Source: Calonectria ilicicola (Eukaryota > Ascomycota > Sordariomycetes > Hypocreales > Nectriaceae). Taken from it: 64,000 nt of DNA. The stretch's first letter is position 1, and each line of letters opens with the position of its first letter. Both the position numbers and the translations under genes were made by a program. Below are positions 62,859 through 64,000 of this stretch, one piece after another. The DNA is taken from NCBI GenBank assembly GCA_020809705.1, contig CP085825.1, positions 5,952,001 to 6,016,000 on the forward strand, given 5' to 3'. Below the pieces are notes generated by a model. It saw only the letters and a program-made list of their open reading frames with translations, searched no databases and was not told where the DNA came from.

Positions 62859-63829
62859 TTAGTTACCAAGAGCCATTGACTTCTTAATCTCGGCAATTGC
62901 CAGACCGGGGTTCAATCCCTTGGGGCAAGCTCGGGTGCAGTTGAGAATAGTGTGGCATCGGTACAAGCTCATTGAGTTCTCGAGCTTGGACTTGCGCTCC
63001 TCCTTGCGCTCATCACGAGAGTCGGCCAACCATCGGTAGGATTGAAGGAGGATAGCAGGTCCGAGATACTCCTCGGAATTCCACCAGTAGGAGGGGCACG
63101 AAGTCGAACAGCAGGCGCAGAGAATGCACTCGTAGAGACCGTCGAGCTTCTTGCGGTCGGCCTTGCTCTGTCGGAATTCCCTGCCCTAAAAAACAGTTAG
63201 AATATTTTGCGCGGGCTGGCGACAATTGGAAAGGGGGAAACTCACGTCCTCAGCGGGGGTGTCGCGCTGGAGGTAGGGCTTGATGCTCTTGTACTGCTTA
63301 TAGAAGTGGGTCAAGTCAGGGACAAGGTCCTTCACAACGTAAGTGTGAGGAAGAGGGTAGATCTTGATGTCGGAAGCAGATTCCTTGGGGATCTTGCCTA
63401 TTCAGAGGTCAGCGTTGCTCTTACATCCACTAATGTCGCGCACGCGAGGGGCCCAGGATTGGTTGTCATACACAGACAAGCCAGTGTGTTCTGGCCGTTG
63501 ATGTTCATAGCACAGCTTCCGCAAATACCCTCTCGGCAGCTGCGTCGGAAGGTGAGAGTAGGGTCGAGCTCGTTCTTGATGCGGATCAAGGCATCTAGAA
63601 TCATAGGGCCGGTCTTGTTCAGGTCGAGGGTATAGGTCTGGAGGTGCGGCTTCTCGCTGGGAGTGTCGGGGTTCCATCGGTAAATCTGAAAAGATTTCAA
63701 TTTGGGCTCAGGCTGGGCGGGAGCCTCGCTGACCGAGGCCATGGAGCGGGTGAAGACAGCGCCAGGGCGGAGGGCGGTCCTCACAGAGGCAGCGCCGAGG
63801 AGACGGGAAGAAGTGCGGAGGGAGGCCAT
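62859..63829 (-). CDS. sdhB: Succinate dehydrogenase iron-sulfur subunit (SdhB)
   Basis: Three exons (63829-63472, 63397-63246, 63185-62859) give 278 residues. The N terminus is an Arg/Ser/Ala-rich mitochondrial presequence (about 1-30). A plant-type ferredoxin domain follows, with CREGICGSC and LACLC as 2Fe-2S ligands. The C-terminal domain has [12 protein letters not shown] and [14 protein letters not shown], which hold the 4Fe-4S and 3Fe-4S clusters. SdhB carries electrons from SdhA to ubiquinone in complex II, in the inner membrane. The presequence start was chosen at MASLRTSS (GCCATGG context); the frame has an earlier possible start 8 codons upstream. Pro, Asn and His at the usual SDHI-binding positions are the sensitive-type residues. 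Both introns restore known family sequence. Confidence 0.97.
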
Positions 63830-64000
63830 GGTGGGCGGGAGTCGCAAACGCAATTGGAGGAGATAGACAGTCAGTCTTCAATGGAAACTTATCAGAGCTA
63901 TAGCTGATCAATTGACAGAAGGAAAGCCGTTCAAATCTCCTCCGTGCAGTTCGTCGATGTGCGCAAGGGGGAGTTGGTGATGCTTGGTTCTCATCCGTCA
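63830..64000 (-). promoter_or_regulatory. SDHB leader and promoter, right edge
   Basis: 171 bp upstream of the SDHB start, read from the minus strand. It contains part of the 5' UTR; the window ends before the whole promoter. No other gene is visible. Confidence 0.5.

Overview
This window looks like nuclear DNA of a filamentous ascomycete, most likely a Sordariomycete of the order Hypocreales. The reasons are short introns (46-139 nt) with GT..AG ends, pyrimidine-rich leaders without ATG codons, a trifunctional TrpC-type tryptophan protein, a 353-residue group I G-alpha ending in CGLI, and fungus-only families (DUF3716, DUF7702-like). Genus and species cannot be fixed from what is visible. 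I could support sixteen protein genes, all apparently intact. I found no tRNA, rRNA, CRISPR array, transposase or biosynthetic cluster. Exon joins were worked out by hand from splice signals and family conservation.

Layout. 370-3514 (-): vacuolar-type half ABC transporter (HMT1/ABCB6 class). 3515-18544: a 15-kb stretch with no convincing protein gene; it holds the HMT1-like leader, G-quadruplex-type runs, a 7-bp minisatellite and a cryptic leader-like segment at about 11.05-11.51 kb. 18545-19175 (+): small conserved-looking hypothetical. 19956-22758 (-): CDC48. 25573-26675 (-): KTI12. 27955-28740 (+): seven-helix membrane protein. 29908-30825 (-): DUF1771-Smr protein. 30826-39495: a second gene-poor stretch (8.7 kb), ending in the long leader of the G-alpha gene at 39496-40776 (+).

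From 43 kb the window is dense: DUF3716 protein (-), CDC123 (-), CWC21 (+), USE1 (+), a BRCT protein (+), TRPC (-), NUP188 (+), TIM9 (-) and SDHB (-). CDC123/CWC21 and TRPC/NUP188 are divergent pairs. BRCT/TRPC and NUP188/TIM9 are convergent pairs, with only 49 bp between the BRCT and TRPC stop codons.

The genes do not form one pathway. They are mostly single-copy housekeeping functions: protein quality control (CDC48), tRNA modification (KTI12), eIF2 assembly (CDC123), splicing (CWC21), Golgi-ER traffic (USE1), tryptophan synthesis (TRPC), nuclear pore (NUP188) and mitochondria (TIM9, SDHB), plus G-protein signalling. I saw no clear undescribed system. The most unusual parts are the two gene deserts, the cryptic leader at 11 kb, the 9% GC block in the TRPC/NUP188 promoter region, several very small coding exons, and a splicing-factor gene with an in-frame, stop-free 48-nt intron.
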